NCBI GenBank assembly: GCA_036676295.1
Contig: JAKFDE010000023.1
Coordinates: 62,001-126,000, forward strand
Length of the DNA: 64,000 nucleotides
Source: UBA4416 sp036676295
Lineage (GTDB): Bacteria; Bacteroidota; Bacteroidia; B-17B0; Aurantibacillaceae
Direction: 5' to 3'
A program made the position numbers and the translations under genes. The notes beneath the pieces were generated by a model. That model was not told the DNA's origin. It searched no databases and saw only the letters and a program-made list of their open reading frames with translations. Shown here in pieces: positions 50,974 through 60,892 of the stretch (positions within the stretch are counted from its first letter, which is position 1; every line of letters starts with the position of its first letter).

Positions 50974-53118
50974 TTATAAATTCTCAATAAAGTAGTTGGT
51001 TATTTTTTCCATCAGATGTGCTCGGTCTTTTCCTAACACGTTGTGTTCGTGTCCCGGATACATGTAGTAATCTAACTGAATGCCTTTGTCTACGGCTTTC
51101 TTTTGGTACATCACACTGTGTTGCCAAACAACTACAGGATCTTGCGCTCCATGAATCATTAATAATTTACCTTTTAATTTATCTACATAATTTAATAAAT
51201 TGTTTTTATCATAGCCTTCTTTATTTGTTTGAGGCGTGTCCATATAACGCTCGGTGTACATGATCTCATAATAACTCCAATCAATAACCGGTCCGCCGGC
51301 TGCCCCAACTTTAAATGTGCCGGGGGAACGTGTCATTAAAGTCGTTGTCATAAAACCACCAAAGCTCCATCCGTGAATACCAATACGCGCACCATCTACG
51401 TAAGGTAAAGATTTTAAATACTCAACCCCTTTCAATTGATCTTCCATTTCTAGCGTTCCCAATTGTCTGTGTGTTGCTTGCGAAAATACTTTTCCTCTAT
51501 AATCTGTTCCACGACCATCAACAGTAAATACCATAAATCCTTTTTCTGCCATATATTGATACCAAAGCTCTCCACCCGCCATCCAGGTATTAGTTACCAT
51601 TTGTGAATGTGGCCCATTATATAAATACACCACTACCGGATATTTTTTGGTAGAATCGAAATTCGTTGGTTTAAATAAACGACAATATAGATCAGTCCCT
51701 TCGCTATTTTTAATTGTAAATAAACTCCAGCTTCCTAATTTATAATCTTTAACGGGGTTTTCTGCTTTAAAAATATTGATGGCTTTTTTAGATGAGGTAT
51801 TAGTGATATTGTATTCGCGCGGTGTGTAACAACTCGTAAAATTATCAATGATGTAATTTCCTTTTTCATCTAAAACACAAATATGAAATCCGTTACCGTA
51901 GGTTAAACGTTTCATTTCTCCGCTTTTTAAATTAACGCTGTAGAAGTCTTGATTAACCGGGCTTTGTTCATTAGCATGAAAAAATAAACGTTCTCCTTTT
52001 TCATCAAAACCATTTTCGGTTTTAACTTCCCATTTACCTTTGGTTAATTGTTTAATTAACGTTCCATTAATGTTGTATAAGTATAAATGGTTAAAGCCAT
52101 CCTTATCGCTTTGCCAGATAAACTGAGAAGGATTGTTTTTCACAAACAACATAGGGTGCTGAGGCTCTACAAATTTTGCATCTTTCTCTTCAAATAACAT
52201 TCTGGTAAAGGCTCCTGTTACCGCATCGTATTCATTTAACTGCATGTGGTTTTGATCTCTGTTTAATACCGCAATGTAAATGTGTTTTTCATCCGGACTC
52301 CAGGCAATGTTTGTTAAATATTGTTCTTTATCGCCTTCTGTTTTTACATAAATTGTTTTGTTGTTTTTTACATCATAAATCCCTAACGTTACGTGGTGAC
52401 TTTGGTTCCCGGCCATTGGGTATTTAATATTCCTGTTTTTTGCCGGGCGAGATGTCCAATCAATAATAGGGTAATCTGTTACCGTACTTTGATCCATTCT
52501 ATAAAACGCCAGATACGCTCCTTTCGGACTCCAAAAAGTTCCTTTGTGAATGCCGAATTCATTTTGATGAACATTATGTCCGTCATAAACAATCTCGTAA
52601 GAACCATCGTTTGTTACCTGAACATCTTTACCGTCTTTAGACACATATAAATTGTGGTCTTTACAATATGTATAAGCGCCGGTTACAGGTTCTTTTTCAT
52701 AGGCTTCCAGATCTGCGCCTTCTACTTTTTTGTCTGTTTCAGAAATTGTTTTTTTGTCGATCGCATAAATCAATTCTCCTTTTTTATTTGAAAAATAAAA
52801 TTGATTGGCGTTTTTCCATGTGATCGCATTCAATGTTGCCAAAGTATCTTTACTAGACAGTTTTAATATAGCGTTCAAGTCTTTAAGAGATACGACATCT
52901 TTTGTTTTGCCGCTATTTTTATCGCCCACCTTTACAATGTTCTCATCAATATAAGAAAACTGATTGGTACCACTGATAAAATTCAAACTAGCCAATCGCT
53001 TAGGCGCAAGTGTTGTCCGGCCTTTTAATACAGCTTCCTGAATGGTTAATAATTTGTTTTGGGCAATAGAGGTGCTTGCAATTACAAAAGCACTAAGAAC
53101 TAGAATTTGTTTGTTCAT
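50974..53118 (-). CDS. S9 family dipeptidyl peptidase IV-like protease
   Basis: 714 residues with signal peptide (ending TSIAQ). The N-terminal half is the DPP-IV beta-propeller (FSYIDENIVKV, YVSKDGKDVQVTNDGSYEIVYDGHNVHQNEFGIHKGTFWSPKGAYLAFYRMDQS); the Glu residues that bind the peptide N-terminus are not certain. The C-terminal alpha/beta hydrolase has the nucleophile Ser in GIHGWSFGGFMTT, the Asp in GAQDPVV, and the His in MYPGHEHNV. It would release dipeptides, often Xaa-Pro, in the periplasm. It is followed closely by an unknown gene and pepT, and preceded by an M1 peptidase, giving a route from peptides to amino acids. Confidence 0.92.
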   Translation of the reverse strand: MNKQILVLSAFVIASTSIAQNKLLTIQEAVLKGRTTLAPKRLASLNFISGTNQFSYIDENIVKVGDKNSGKTKDVVSLKDLNAILKLSSKDTLATLNAITWKNANQFYFSNKKGELIYAIDKKTISETDKKVEGADLEAYEKEPVTGAYTYCKDHNLYVSKDGKDVQVTNDGSYEIVYDGHNVHQNEFGIHKGTFWSPKGAYLAFYRMDQSTVTDYPIIDWTSRPAKNRNIKYPMAGNQSHHVTLGIYDVKNNKTIYVKTEGDKEQYLTNIAWSPDEKHIYIAVLNRDQNHMQLNEYDAVTGAFTRMLFEEKDAKFVEPQHPMLFVKNNPSQFIWQSDKDGFNHLYLYNINGTLIKQLTKGKWEVKTENGFDEKGERLFFHANEQSPVNQDFYSVNLKSGEMKRLTYGNGFHICVLDEKGNYIIDNFTSCYTPREYNITNTSSKKAINIFKAENPVKDYKLGSWSLFTIKNSEGTDLYCRLFKPTNFDSTKKYPVVVYLYNGPHSQMVTNTWMAGGELWYQYMAEKGFMVFTVDGRGTDYRGKVFSQATHRQLGTLEMEDQLKGVEYLKSLPYVDGARIGIHGWSFGGFMTTTLMTRSPGTFKVGAAGGPVIDWSYYEIMYTERYMDTPQTNKEGYDKNNLLNYVDKLKGKLLMIHGAQDPVVVWQHSVMYQKKAVDKGIQLDYYMYPGHEHNVLGKDRAHLMEKITNYFIENL

Positions 53119-53119
53119 T

Positions 53120-55816
53120 TTATTTTTTAATTGAATTATATAATTCTAAAATTTGCTTTTTAGTGTCTGACACTGTTTTTAATTCAGTAGACATCGCGGT
53201 TACATCCTGATTGTCTTTTTTTGCCCTTTCAATTTTTGCGGTCAATTTATCTTCTTTGTCTTGCCACACGTTCAACAAATTATCTTTCATTACTTTTTGT
53301 GCCGCGTATTTCACATACTTATTATCGCTCTTACCGATCTTAGCAATCTCTTGAGCTCCATCAATGGCTGTTTCGGGCTTCGTAGAGCGTTTTAAAAATT
53401 TGCCGTACATGTTTCCATACCCCATCAATTCAAAACCACTGAAATTCTTTTTGATCTTTTTAAAGTATTCGTGATTATCGTCTGTTCCGTTTTTAGCATA
53501 CAGATCCATAATAGAAAACATGATCTCTTTAGAGTTTTCGTTCTCTAACGTTTTTGCTTTTTTCATGGCTAACTCTGTGTTAGATTTTGCAATCGCATCA
53601 AAGCCTTCTGAAACGATCGCGTATGACTGCTCGTTCAACGCGCTTTCATATAAAGCGTTTAGATCGTCCCCTTTATAGTTTGTAGCTAATGCTTTAATAG
53701 CAGCGGCTCTCACTTTTGTATTCGCATCTTTATTTGCAATGGTTAACAATAAAGGTTTTACTGTAGACTCATTGTCTTTTGCTATACCACTTAACATCGA
53801 AATAGCATCGCTTCTGAATTTACGCCAAGGATCGTTTTGCGCAATGTTTTTTACCAGCTCAACAATATCTTTATCTGACATGTGATCTCTGAAATAATCC
53901 AAGGCCTCATCTCTATCTCCCCACAATGGCGCATTTTTATATTGAAACACATATTCTTCCTTCGTTTTATCATATTTAATTTTCGCAAGCAATTGGCGTT
54001 CTGCATCAATGTTCACTAGATCCGGTTTAGAAGCAACATCAAGCGTCAAAATAGTTTTTACATCATCGATCCAAATGCGCTTACGCTCTTTTTTCCCTCC
54101 AACATAAATGTCTATATCAATTGGTAATTTATATAATGGCGTTGTTTTAAAATCTTGCGTTTGACGAATGTCAATTTTCAATTTTTTTGTCTCGACGTTG
54201 TAATCTGTAACTACATCTAACTCGGGGTGGCCTTTCGCATAATACCATTCATTGAAGAACCAGTTTAAATCTTCTCCGGTTATTTCTTCAAAAGCTAAAC
54301 GCAAGTCATGCGCTTCTGCTGTTTTAAATTTATTTTTTTCTAAGTATAATTTTAATGATGCAAAAAAAGCATCATCGCCAACATACTTGCGCAACATGTG
54401 TAAGATCTGACCACCTTTATTGTAGCTAAATGCATCAAACATATCTTCACGTTCTGCATAATCAAAACGCACTAAGTCAACTTGTTTTTGATTAGCTTGT
54501 GCAAAATAACCAAAACGAGAATCCGCATGATGATCATCTGCAGCATCACGTCCGTGTTCAAACTCTTCCCATAAATATTCACCATAAGTTGCAAACGATT
54601 CATTTAAAGTTAGGTTCGACCAGCTTTCGCAACTTGCTAAATCCCCAAACCATTGGTGAAACAATTCATGTGCAATGGTGCTCTCGCCTTTTGCTCCATC
54701 AATGATCTCACGAGTTGTTTGATAACATACAAAATCGCCATGCAAGGTAGCAGACGTATTTTCCATAGCACCGCTCACGTAATCACGCACTACTATTTGT
54801 GCATATTTAGGCCAGGCATAAGGTACTCCTAATTTGTTTGAATAGAATTCCACCATTTTTTTTGTTTTACCAAAAATTGCTTTTGCATGTGGCCCGTATT
54901 CTTTTTCTACATAATAGCTAATTTCTTTGCCATTCCATGGTTCATCAGTGATTTTCACAAACTCTCCAACTCCCATCATTACTAAATATGGGGCGTGTGG
55001 CAGATCCATTTTCCAATGGTCTGTTTTAGTTCCATCTGCATTTTTAACTGACTCAACCAATAAACCGTTAGACAGCGTTGTGTATTTGCTATCAACGGTC
55101 ATGTAGATCTCATTGGTCATTTTTTCAGTTGGATTGTCAATGGTTGGAAACCAAGCTGAATTGGATTGCGTTTCGCCTTGAGTCCATATTTGTGGCATTT
55201 TATCAGGATCCGCACCTGTTGGATTAATGAAGTATAAGCCTTTGTCGCTAGAGATAGCGCCGCTTCCACCTTCTTTTAATTCATTCGGTTTAGAAACGTA
55301 TTCAATTTCAATCTTATACTTTTCGTCTTTGGTAAATGTTTTACCCAGATCAATTCTTATAGAATCGTTTGTATAAGTATATTTTACATTAAGAGGCATA
55401 GCTGTATAGCTGTCTTCTTCTTTGATCTTTTGTCCGGGTTTTACAATCATTGGTTTATAAACCAGGGCCGTTCCTTTCACGCTTTTAATTTCCATACCAC
55501 GTGCGTTTAAAAACAACACATTGGTTGGATAAAAATACGGTTTCATTAAAAGCTCTGCCTTTCCGTTTAACTGAGACTTTTGCCAATCAAAACTCACCCA
55601 TAATTTAGTATGAATGATGTCGTTCGTTTTAGTGTTTGTTGCCTGGTAGACTTTCTTTTTAGGGGTCTCTTCAGCAATCACTCTCACTGTATCTAAATTA
55701 ATAGCAGGTTCGGCAACCATCGTTACCGGTTGAGTGCTTTGCGTTTTTTTAGTAGATGAACAGGCAATGGCAAAACCAATAATACCGGCAGAAAATAAAA
55801 GGTGTTTGTACTTCAT
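53120..55816 (-). CDS. M1 family metallopeptidase lipoprotein with HEAT-like tail
   Basis: 898 residues. Signal peptide with lipobox (GFAIAC, Cys19). Aminopeptidase N-type fold: N-terminal beta-domain, then the substrate motif GAMEN, zinc site HELFHQWFGD with third ligand Glu in NLTLNESFATYGEYLWEE, and a downstream Tyr in FDAFSYNKGG as transition-state stabiliser. After about residue 640 come helical HEAT-like repeats (RSDAISMLSGIAKDNESTVKPLLLTIANKDANTKVRAAAIKALATNY and following). It should hang from a membrane on the periplasmic side or the cell surface. One base separates it from the S9 gene, so it is probably the first gene of the peptidase operon. Confidence 0.92.
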   Translation of the reverse strand: MKYKHLLFSAGIIGFAIACSSTKKTQSTQPVTMVAEPAINLDTVRVIAEETPKKKVYQATNTKTNDIIHTKLWVSFDWQKSQLNGKAELLMKPYFYPTNVLFLNARGMEIKSVKGTALVYKPMIVKPGQKIKEEDSYTAMPLNVKYTYTNDSIRIDLGKTFTKDEKYKIEIEYVSKPNELKEGGSGAISSDKGLYFINPTGADPDKMPQIWTQGETQSNSAWFPTIDNPTEKMTNEIYMTVDSKYTTLSNGLLVESVKNADGTKTDHWKMDLPHAPYLVMMGVGEFVKITDEPWNGKEISYYVEKEYGPHAKAIFGKTKKMVEFYSNKLGVPYAWPKYAQIVVRDYVSGAMENTSATLHGDFVCYQTTREIIDGAKGESTIAHELFHQWFGDLASCESWSNLTLNESFATYGEYLWEEFEHGRDAADDHHADSRFGYFAQANQKQVDLVRFDYAEREDMFDAFSYNKGGQILHMLRKYVGDDAFFASLKLYLEKNKFKTAEAHDLRLAFEEITGEDLNWFFNEWYYAKGHPELDVVTDYNVETKKLKIDIRQTQDFKTTPLYKLPIDIDIYVGGKKERKRIWIDDVKTILTLDVASKPDLVNIDAERQLLAKIKYDKTKEEYVFQYKNAPLWGDRDEALDYFRDHMSDKDIVELVKNIAQNDPWRKFRSDAISMLSGIAKDNESTVKPLLLTIANKDANTKVRAAAIKALATNYKGDDLNALYESALNEQSYAIVSEGFDAIAKSNTELAMKKAKTLENENSKEIMFSIMDLYAKNGTDDNHEYFKKIKKNFSGFELMGYGNMYGKFLKRSTKPETAIDGAQEIAKIGKSDNKYVKYAAQKVMKDNLLNVWQDKEDKLTAKIERAKKDNQDVTAMSTELKTVSDTKKQILELYNSIKK

Positions 55817-55870
55817 TTTTTAATGTTTAAGTAGTAAAAATGCAATTATTTTAAAGAATAGCCAAAGAAA

Positions 55871-55895
55871 AAACCGCTTAGTGTATAAGCGGTTT
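55871..55895 (-). terminator. rho-independent terminator of the VOC gene
   Basis: AAACCGCTTA (55871-55880) pairs with TAAGCGGTTT (55886-55895) around five bases. On the minus strand it is followed by TTTTTTCTTT. It lies 22 bases past the VOC stop and separates it from the peptidase operon. Confidence 0.85.
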
Positions 55896-55917
55896 AGGTT
55901 GATGATTTGTGGGCTTA

Positions 55918-56979
55918 TTAATCTTTAACCCGACTAAATCTTAGGGCTTTTAAAATAAAATTAGGCAAGGCCTTTTTAGGATCGCGTTTGCGCAGATCTA
56001 AATACCAGCCAATTTTTTTAACTACCGGTAATTTTTTAGTCTCAACAAATTCTATTAACGTACCATCCGCATCTTCAATATACGTAAAATGTCCTGCAGC
56101 TTCCCCCATTTCAAAGCCTGCGCCTCCATCTACTGTAAATGGTTGTCCGGCTTTGATACACGCTTCTTCCAACGCTTTCATGTTTTTAATATCAAAACAT
56201 AAATGAATAAATCCACAATCTCCCCACAGGCGATTTTCAAAGATCTTTTTAGGAGTATAGTCTAATGCTTGAATTAATTCTATTTCATTATCTCCTAACA
56301 ACGGGCCAAAACTTCCTTCACGCGGTTTACTGTTTCTTAAAACTACTCTTCTGAATTTTTTCTGAGAGCCCTCAACACCTTTCCAGTCTTCAAATACAGA
56401 AGTAGTATCACTAATAACTTTGTCGAATCCCAATACCGTTTTGTATAAACCAATCGACTTATCAATGTCTTTTACGCCAATCACAGCGCCTAATACACCG
56501 CCTGTACTAAAATCTTTTTGTTGGTACCAGGATGTTTTTTCTTCGATCACTTCATACACATTTCCCCATAGATCATGAATATAAAAATGTTTTCTGCCAT
56601 CCGGAGAGTTTGTAATATCGGTTAATAATTTAGCTCCGAATTTTTTCAAATGCTCGTAAGATGCCTGAATATTATAGGATTTTATTTTCCCTGCAAAAAT
56701 CCCAATATCTCCCAATTGTATTGTAAAATCAACCTTTTGCGCTTGTCGGCTGGTATATTGCCATATTTCAAATCCACCGCCACCATTCATACTGATCGCT
56801 AAAATTGCGTGTCGTGCATGTGGTTTGTTTGCTGTATAAGGCAACATTAGTTCAGCCATCGCGGCTTCTTCAAATATTTTAATGTCTGTACCAAAAGCTT
56901 TACGGTACCACTTAAACGTTTCCTGAACATTGGTGTTTCCTACACCTAATTGCTGAATGCCTGAAATTATATAACTCAT
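55918..56979 (-). CDS. two-domain VOC (glyoxalase/dioxygenase superfamily) protein
   Basis: 353 residues without signal peptide. Two vicinal-oxygen-chelate domains: domain 1 (about 1-150: ISGIQQLGVGNTNVQETFKWYRKAFGTDIKIF, LWGNVYEVIEE) and domain 2 (about 160-330: GGVLGAVIGVKDIDKSIGLYKTVLGFDKVISDTT, CGFIHLCFDIKNMKALEE, FTYIEDADGTLIEFVETKK). Metal-ligand positions usual in glyoxalases (His on the first strand, Glu near the end) are only partly clear, with His in the second domain in FIHLCFD and Glu in LIEFVE. Substrate unknown. It is 30 bases downstream of the GNAT gene on the same strand. Confidence 0.82.
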   Translation of the reverse strand: MSYIISGIQQLGVGNTNVQETFKWYRKAFGTDIKIFEEAAMAELMLPYTANKPHARHAILAISMNGGGGFEIWQYTSRQAQKVDFTIQLGDIGIFAGKIKSYNIQASYEHLKKFGAKLLTDITNSPDGRKHFYIHDLWGNVYEVIEEKTSWYQQKDFSTGGVLGAVIGVKDIDKSIGLYKTVLGFDKVISDTTSVFEDWKGVEGSQKKFRRVVLRNSKPREGSFGPLLGDNEIELIQALDYTPKKIFENRLWGDCGFIHLCFDIKNMKALEEACIKAGQPFTVDGGAGFEMGEAAGHFTYIEDADGTLIEFVETKKLPVVKKIGWYLDLRKRDPKKALPNFILKALRFSRVKD

Positions 56980-57009
56980 ATGATTAATTGAAACTGTAAA
57001 ATTAATGAT

Positions 57010-57465
57010 TTATAAAGAATGTGGATGTGTTCCAATATATTTCATCACCACATAAGGTTCAGGTACTGTTAACTCTGAGATACAATAGTTCAACTTGTCC
57101 TGCATCTCTAAAGGATAATCCGTTACAATTTCAAAACCAAGAGATTCAAAAAACTCGGGGATAATGCATACTAAATAAATCGGTTGTGTTGAGATCGCAA
57201 TTCTGGCTAAGATCAGCGCTTTTGCGATGCCCTTAAATCGGTTAGATTCAATGACTCCTAAAGAACAAAACTCATCGCAACCTTTATGTTTTCGTATGCG
57301 TCCAAAACCCAGTATTTCCTCCTGTTCTTTTACCACTAAAAATTGCTCACGCTCAAGGCATCTGTCGTCGAGATCAAACTGTTTAATAAACTGTTTAATA
57401 GCAATGAAATCGGCCTCTGTAGCCGTTTTTATGTCAAACCTTTGGTTAATGCCTATTTGTTTCAT
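57010..57465 (-). CDS. GNAT family N-acetyltransferase
   Basis: 151 residues from ATG 57465; a TTG 15 bases earlier is less likely. GNAT fold: an N-terminal FDIKTATEADFIAIKQFIKQF, a strand ILGFGRIRKHKGCDEFCSLGVIESNRFKGIAKALILARI containing the acetyl-CoA pyrophosphate loop in a Lys-Gly-Ile-Ala form, and a closing FFESLGFEIVTDYP. Small cytoplasmic acetyltransferase with unknown substrate. It diverges from the halogenase-like gene and precedes the VOC gene. Confidence 0.8.
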   Translation of the reverse strand: MKQIGINQRFDIKTATEADFIAIKQFIKQFDLDDRCLEREQFLVVKEQEEILGFGRIRKHKGCDEFCSLGVIESNRFKGIAKALILARIAISTQPIYLVCIIPEFFESLGFEIVTDYPLEMQDKLNYCISELTVPEPYVVMKYIGTHPHSL

Positions 57466-57551
57466 TAAAATACAGCACAATGATACTAAATATTACACAG
57501 AATAATTTGTGTTAATTTTAGTCTACACCCTTCATAACACCAATAAAATTG

Positions 57552-57559
57552 TATTTTTG
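57552..57559 (+). promoter_or_regulatory. candidate -7 box (TATTTTTG) for the halogenase-like gene
   Basis: Exact TAnnTTTG match, 25 bases before the ATG at 57585. No good -33 TTTG is seen at the expected distance. Confidence 0.4.
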
Positions 57560-57584
57560 TTATGGTATATAAAAGCCCATTTTA

Positions 57585-59270
57585 ATGATAAAACAAGAAT
57601 ACGATGTTGTAATTGCCGGAGGAGGATTAGCGGGATTAACGCTTTCAATACAATTAAAACAAGCCAACCCAACTATTTCTATTTTAATTTTAGAAAGCCG
57701 CGATAAAGCTGCGGCTACTGCGGCTCACAAAGTGGGCGAATCTACTGTGGAATTAGCAACGCATTATTTCAGAGAAGTTTTAAATTTAAAGGAATACTTA
57801 GAAGAATTTGAATTACCTAAACACGGACTTCGTTTCTTTTTCACTGATGAGAAAAAAGAAGAATTATCTAATCGTGTAGAGCTTGGTCCACGTTTAAAAC
57901 TACCGGTTCCAAGTCATCAATTAGACAGAGGAACTTTTGAAAATTATTTAGAAAAATACACAAAACAACTTGGTACTGATTTTATATTAGCCGCCAGAGC
58001 CAAAGACGTGAATATTGACGCCAATGGGTTACACGAAGTTATCTATGCACATGAACGTGCCGATAAAACTGTAAAAACAAAATGGTTTGTAGATGCTACC
58101 AGCCGAATTAGTTTATTAAAGAAAAAATTTGGTTTTCAGAAAGAAGCACCGCATAATGTAAATGCGGCTTGGTTTAGAGTAAAAGGTGTTGTAGATATTG
58201 ATGAATGGAGTGAGAATGAAACCTGGAAAAATTTTTTAGCACCAAAGCTACGCTATTTAAGCACCGTCCATTTTATAGACAAAGGATATTGGTTATGGGT
58301 AATTCCTTTGGGATCTAAAAACACCAGTATTGGAATTGTTGCCGATGAAGACATTCATCCTTTTGATACGATCAATACATATGAAAAAGCAGTAGCCTGG
58401 ATTCATAAGCATGAGCCTCAGGCGGCAAAATATGTTTGTCCTGCCAAAGAAGACATTCTTGATTTCAGAATCTTAAAACATTTTGCTCACGATAGCGGAA
58501 GAATTTATTCGGCTGACAGATGGGCTGTAACCGGTGAAGCAGGGGCTTTCCTGGATCCGTTTTATTCTCCCGGCAGTGATTTTATTTCTTTAAATAATAC
58601 CTGGTTAAGCGATTTGATCTTAAGAAGTCATAACGGTGAGGACATTACCGTTAGAGCTCAAATATATGAACAAACGCATTTATCATGGTTTACAAGTTGG
58701 TTGCCAATTTATCAGGATAAATATAAATTGATGGGGAACACTCAGATTATGGTATTTAAGATCTTTTGGGATTGGGCTATTTACTGGTCTGTTCCGTGTT
58801 TATTATTTACCAATAAAGGGTTTACGGATCTTAAAATTTTAAAAGAATTATTTGTTTCTGAAAACAGCTTAGGAAGGAAGTTTGGTGTGTTAAATAAAAC
58901 CGTTCAGGATATGTTTTTAGATTGGTTACCTCATGAAAACAAAACCTTTACTAATAAATATATTGATCCTTTGGATTTAGATTATTTAAAAGATTTTCAA
59001 AAAGGCATTGACATCATGCATGAAAAAGGCGCTATTTTAAACAAAGTAGCCGAAAACATGATTCTGTTAGAAAAAGTGGCTGCTGAAATGTTTCGCTATA
59101 TTAGTAATCAAGTTCATTCTACTCCATTAGACATTAAAGTTGATCCTTATGCTATTTCTTTGAAAAAAGTGTACAACGCCGAAGATCACCTTAATGGCTT
59201 GGAGGTGGATGCTAGTGTACAGCAAGATGTAACTAAAATGTGGTTTTACAAAGAAGCTGCTACTGTTTAG
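57585..59270 (+). CDS. flavin-dependent halogenase-like FAD enzyme
   Basis: 561 residues, cytoplasmic. FAD Rossmann motif GGGLAG (12-17) with acidic strand end LILESRD. Two fingerprints of flavin-dependent halogenases are present: Trp-Leu-Trp-Val-Ile-Pro (236-241), matching WxWxIP, and Phe-Leu-Asp-Pro-Phe-Tyr-Ser-Pro-Gly (322-330), matching FxxPxxSxG. A Lys in HKVGEST (residue 49) is in the place of the catalytic lysine that carries the hypohalous species. These points favour a halogenase over a plain monooxygenase, but related NAD(P)/FAD oxidoreductases in Bacteroidota share the fold. No flavin reductase, NRPS or PKS gene is nearby, so substrate and partner are unknown. Confidence 0.75.
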   Translation: MIKQEYDVVIAGGGLAGLTLSIQLKQANPTISILILESRDKAAATAAHKVGESTVELATHYFREVLNLKEYLEEFELPKHGLRFFFTDEKKEELSNRVELGPRLKLPVPSHQLDRGTFENYLEKYTKQLGTDFILAARAKDVNIDANGLHEVIYAHERADKTVKTKWFVDATSRISLLKKKFGFQKEAPHNVNAAWFRVKGVVDIDEWSENETWKNFLAPKLRYLSTVHFIDKGYWLWVIPLGSKNTSIGIVADEDIHPFDTINTYEKAVAWIHKHEPQAAKYVCPAKEDILDFRILKHFAHDSGRIYSADRWAVTGEAGAFLDPFYSPGSDFISLNNTWLSDLILRSHNGEDITVRAQIYEQTHLSWFTSWLPIYQDKYKLMGNTQIMVFKIFWDWAIYWSVPCLLFTNKGFTDLKILKELFVSENSLGRKFGVLNKTVQDMFLDWLPHENKTFTNKYIDPLDLDYLKDFQKGIDIMHEKGAILNKVAENMILLEKVAAEMFRYISNQVHSTPLDIKVDPYAISLKKVYNAEDHLNGLEVDASVQQDVTKMWFYKEAATV

Positions 59271-59329
59271 TTATTTAATCAGGCAATATTTTTGTCTTTT
59301 CTGCGTTTCATGGATTACTAAACAACCCT

Positions 59330-60892
59330 ATGCTGTCTCTTAACTGGCATCGAAATATTTTTTTATTTGGACTAATCGGACTAGCCGTCGGGATGTTGTT
59401 TGGAACTGTTCCTACAAGCATTCCTCAAATTATTTTAGCGGCAAATTGGTTACTTGAAAAAAACTTTACCTGGAAATGGCATCAGTTAAAAAACAATAAA
59501 ATTTTTTGGATTCTGATTTCGCTTTTTCTCTTGCATCTCATTGGAATGGTTTATACCGAAAACATTCCGAAAGGCCTGGATGATCTAAGGAATAAAATAC
59601 CATTACTTATTTTACCTCTTATTTTATTTTCAACCAACCCTTTATCTGCCAAAGAATTTAAACTACTCTTTAGCTTTTTCTTTATCAGTGTATTTGTTAG
59701 TTCTGTTTGTTGTTTTATAGTGTACTTAGGCTTTACAAAAAAAACAATTATCGATGTGCGACAAGCCTCTGTTTTTATGTCACACATTCGCTTCTCTTTA
59801 TTTATTGCCTTTAGTGTTATTGGATTGATCTACTTTTCTGTTAAGGAACAACAAAAAGTGTTTAGGTCTTTTTCTATTTTGATTATTGTTTGGTTGATCT
59901 TTTTCATGTATAAACTAGAGATGGCAACAGGCTTCTTGTCTTTAATAATTGTAGGCGGAGCTTTACTACTACATTATTGCGTTTCCTTTTTCAAAAAAAC
60001 CATTTCCTTTTCTATCATTATTTTGTTAGTTATTGGGCTTATTTTTATTACAAGTAAAGCCTTACAAAGCTTAAACATGTTCGATGAAAACCCTGCAAGC
60101 AAAGCAAATATCATACTTAAAAAATCAGTTAACGGCCGGGATTATTTAAACGATACGGTTTATGGCTTAGCCGAAAACGGTAATTTAATTGGTCTTAATA
60201 TTTGTTATACTGAATTAGAAAAAGAATGGGAGAAAAGAAGCCGGATACCATATTTTGCAAAAGACAAAAAAGGAAATGGATTGCGTTATAGTTTGTTGCA
60301 TTACATGGCAAGCAAAGGGCTTACTAAAGATTCTCTTGGCATAACACAGCTTAGCGATGCTGATATTCAAAATATCGAAATGGGTGCGTCTAATTATAAA
60401 TACACCAATCAAAGTGGTTTGTTTATTCGTTGGAGAGAATTGGTTTGGGAATACACCAAATACAAGCGAGGCGAAAATCCATCCGGACATACATTAACTA
60501 TGCGTTTAGAATTCTGGAAAACAGCTTGTTTTATAATTAATAAATATCCTATCATTGGGGTCGGTACCGGCGATGTTCAAAACGCTTTTGATACTGCTTA
60601 TATAGAAACTAATTCTAAACTAGATGCCGTGTGGCGTTTGCGCTGTCACAATCAGTACTTAGCCATCACTGTTGCTTTTGGTATGCTCGGTCTTTTAGTG
60701 TTTTTATTCTATTTGTTTTATCCGGCATTTGATCAAAGAAAAAATTTACACTATTTATATTGGCCTTTTTTCTTGATCGCACTATTATCTTTTATTACAG
60801 AAGACACTCTTGAAACCCAATCGGGAGTTACCTTTTTTATTTTCTTTCAAAGCTTGTTTTTATGGTTAGCGTCTTTCGCTAAACTAAAGTAA
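59330..60892 (+). CDS. O-antigen ligase-like (Wzy_C) membrane protein
   Basis: 520 residues with about ten or more transmembrane segments and a large soluble loop (about 255-400). The region GHTLTMRLEFWKTACFIINKYPIIGVGTGDVQNAF, then RCHNQYLAITVAFGMLG with a His, matches the O-antigen ligase/polymerase (WaaL/Wzy_C) core: an Arg before a WKTA-like helix, a PIIGVGTGD turn and a His-Asn-Gln-Tyr motif. It would join polysaccharide chains to lipid A core or polymerise repeat units at the periplasmic face. It follows the halogenase-like gene by 59 bases; no functional link is evident. The wecA-like gene at the other end of the window could feed the same pathway. Confidence 0.78.
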   Translation: MLSLNWHRNIFLFGLIGLAVGMLFGTVPTSIPQIILAANWLLEKNFTWKWHQLKNNKIFWILISLFLLHLIGMVYTENIPKGLDDLRNKIPLLILPLILFSTNPLSAKEFKLLFSFFFISVFVSSVCCFIVYLGFTKKTIIDVRQASVFMSHIRFSLFIAFSVIGLIYFSVKEQQKVFRSFSILIIVWLIFFMYKLEMATGFLSLIIVGGALLLHYCVSFFKKTISFSIIILLVIGLIFITSKALQSLNMFDENPASKANIILKKSVNGRDYLNDTVYGLAENGNLIGLNICYTELEKEWEKRSRIPYFAKDKKGNGLRYSLLHYMASKGLTKDSLGITQLSDADIQNIEMGASNYKYTNQSGLFIRWRELVWEYTKYKRGENPSGHTLTMRLEFWKTACFIINKYPIIGVGTGDVQNAFDTAYIETNSKLDAVWRLRCHNQYLAITVAFGMLGLLVFLFYLFYPAFDQRKNLHYLYWPFFLIALLSFITEDTLETQSGVTFFIFFQSLFLWLASFAKLK

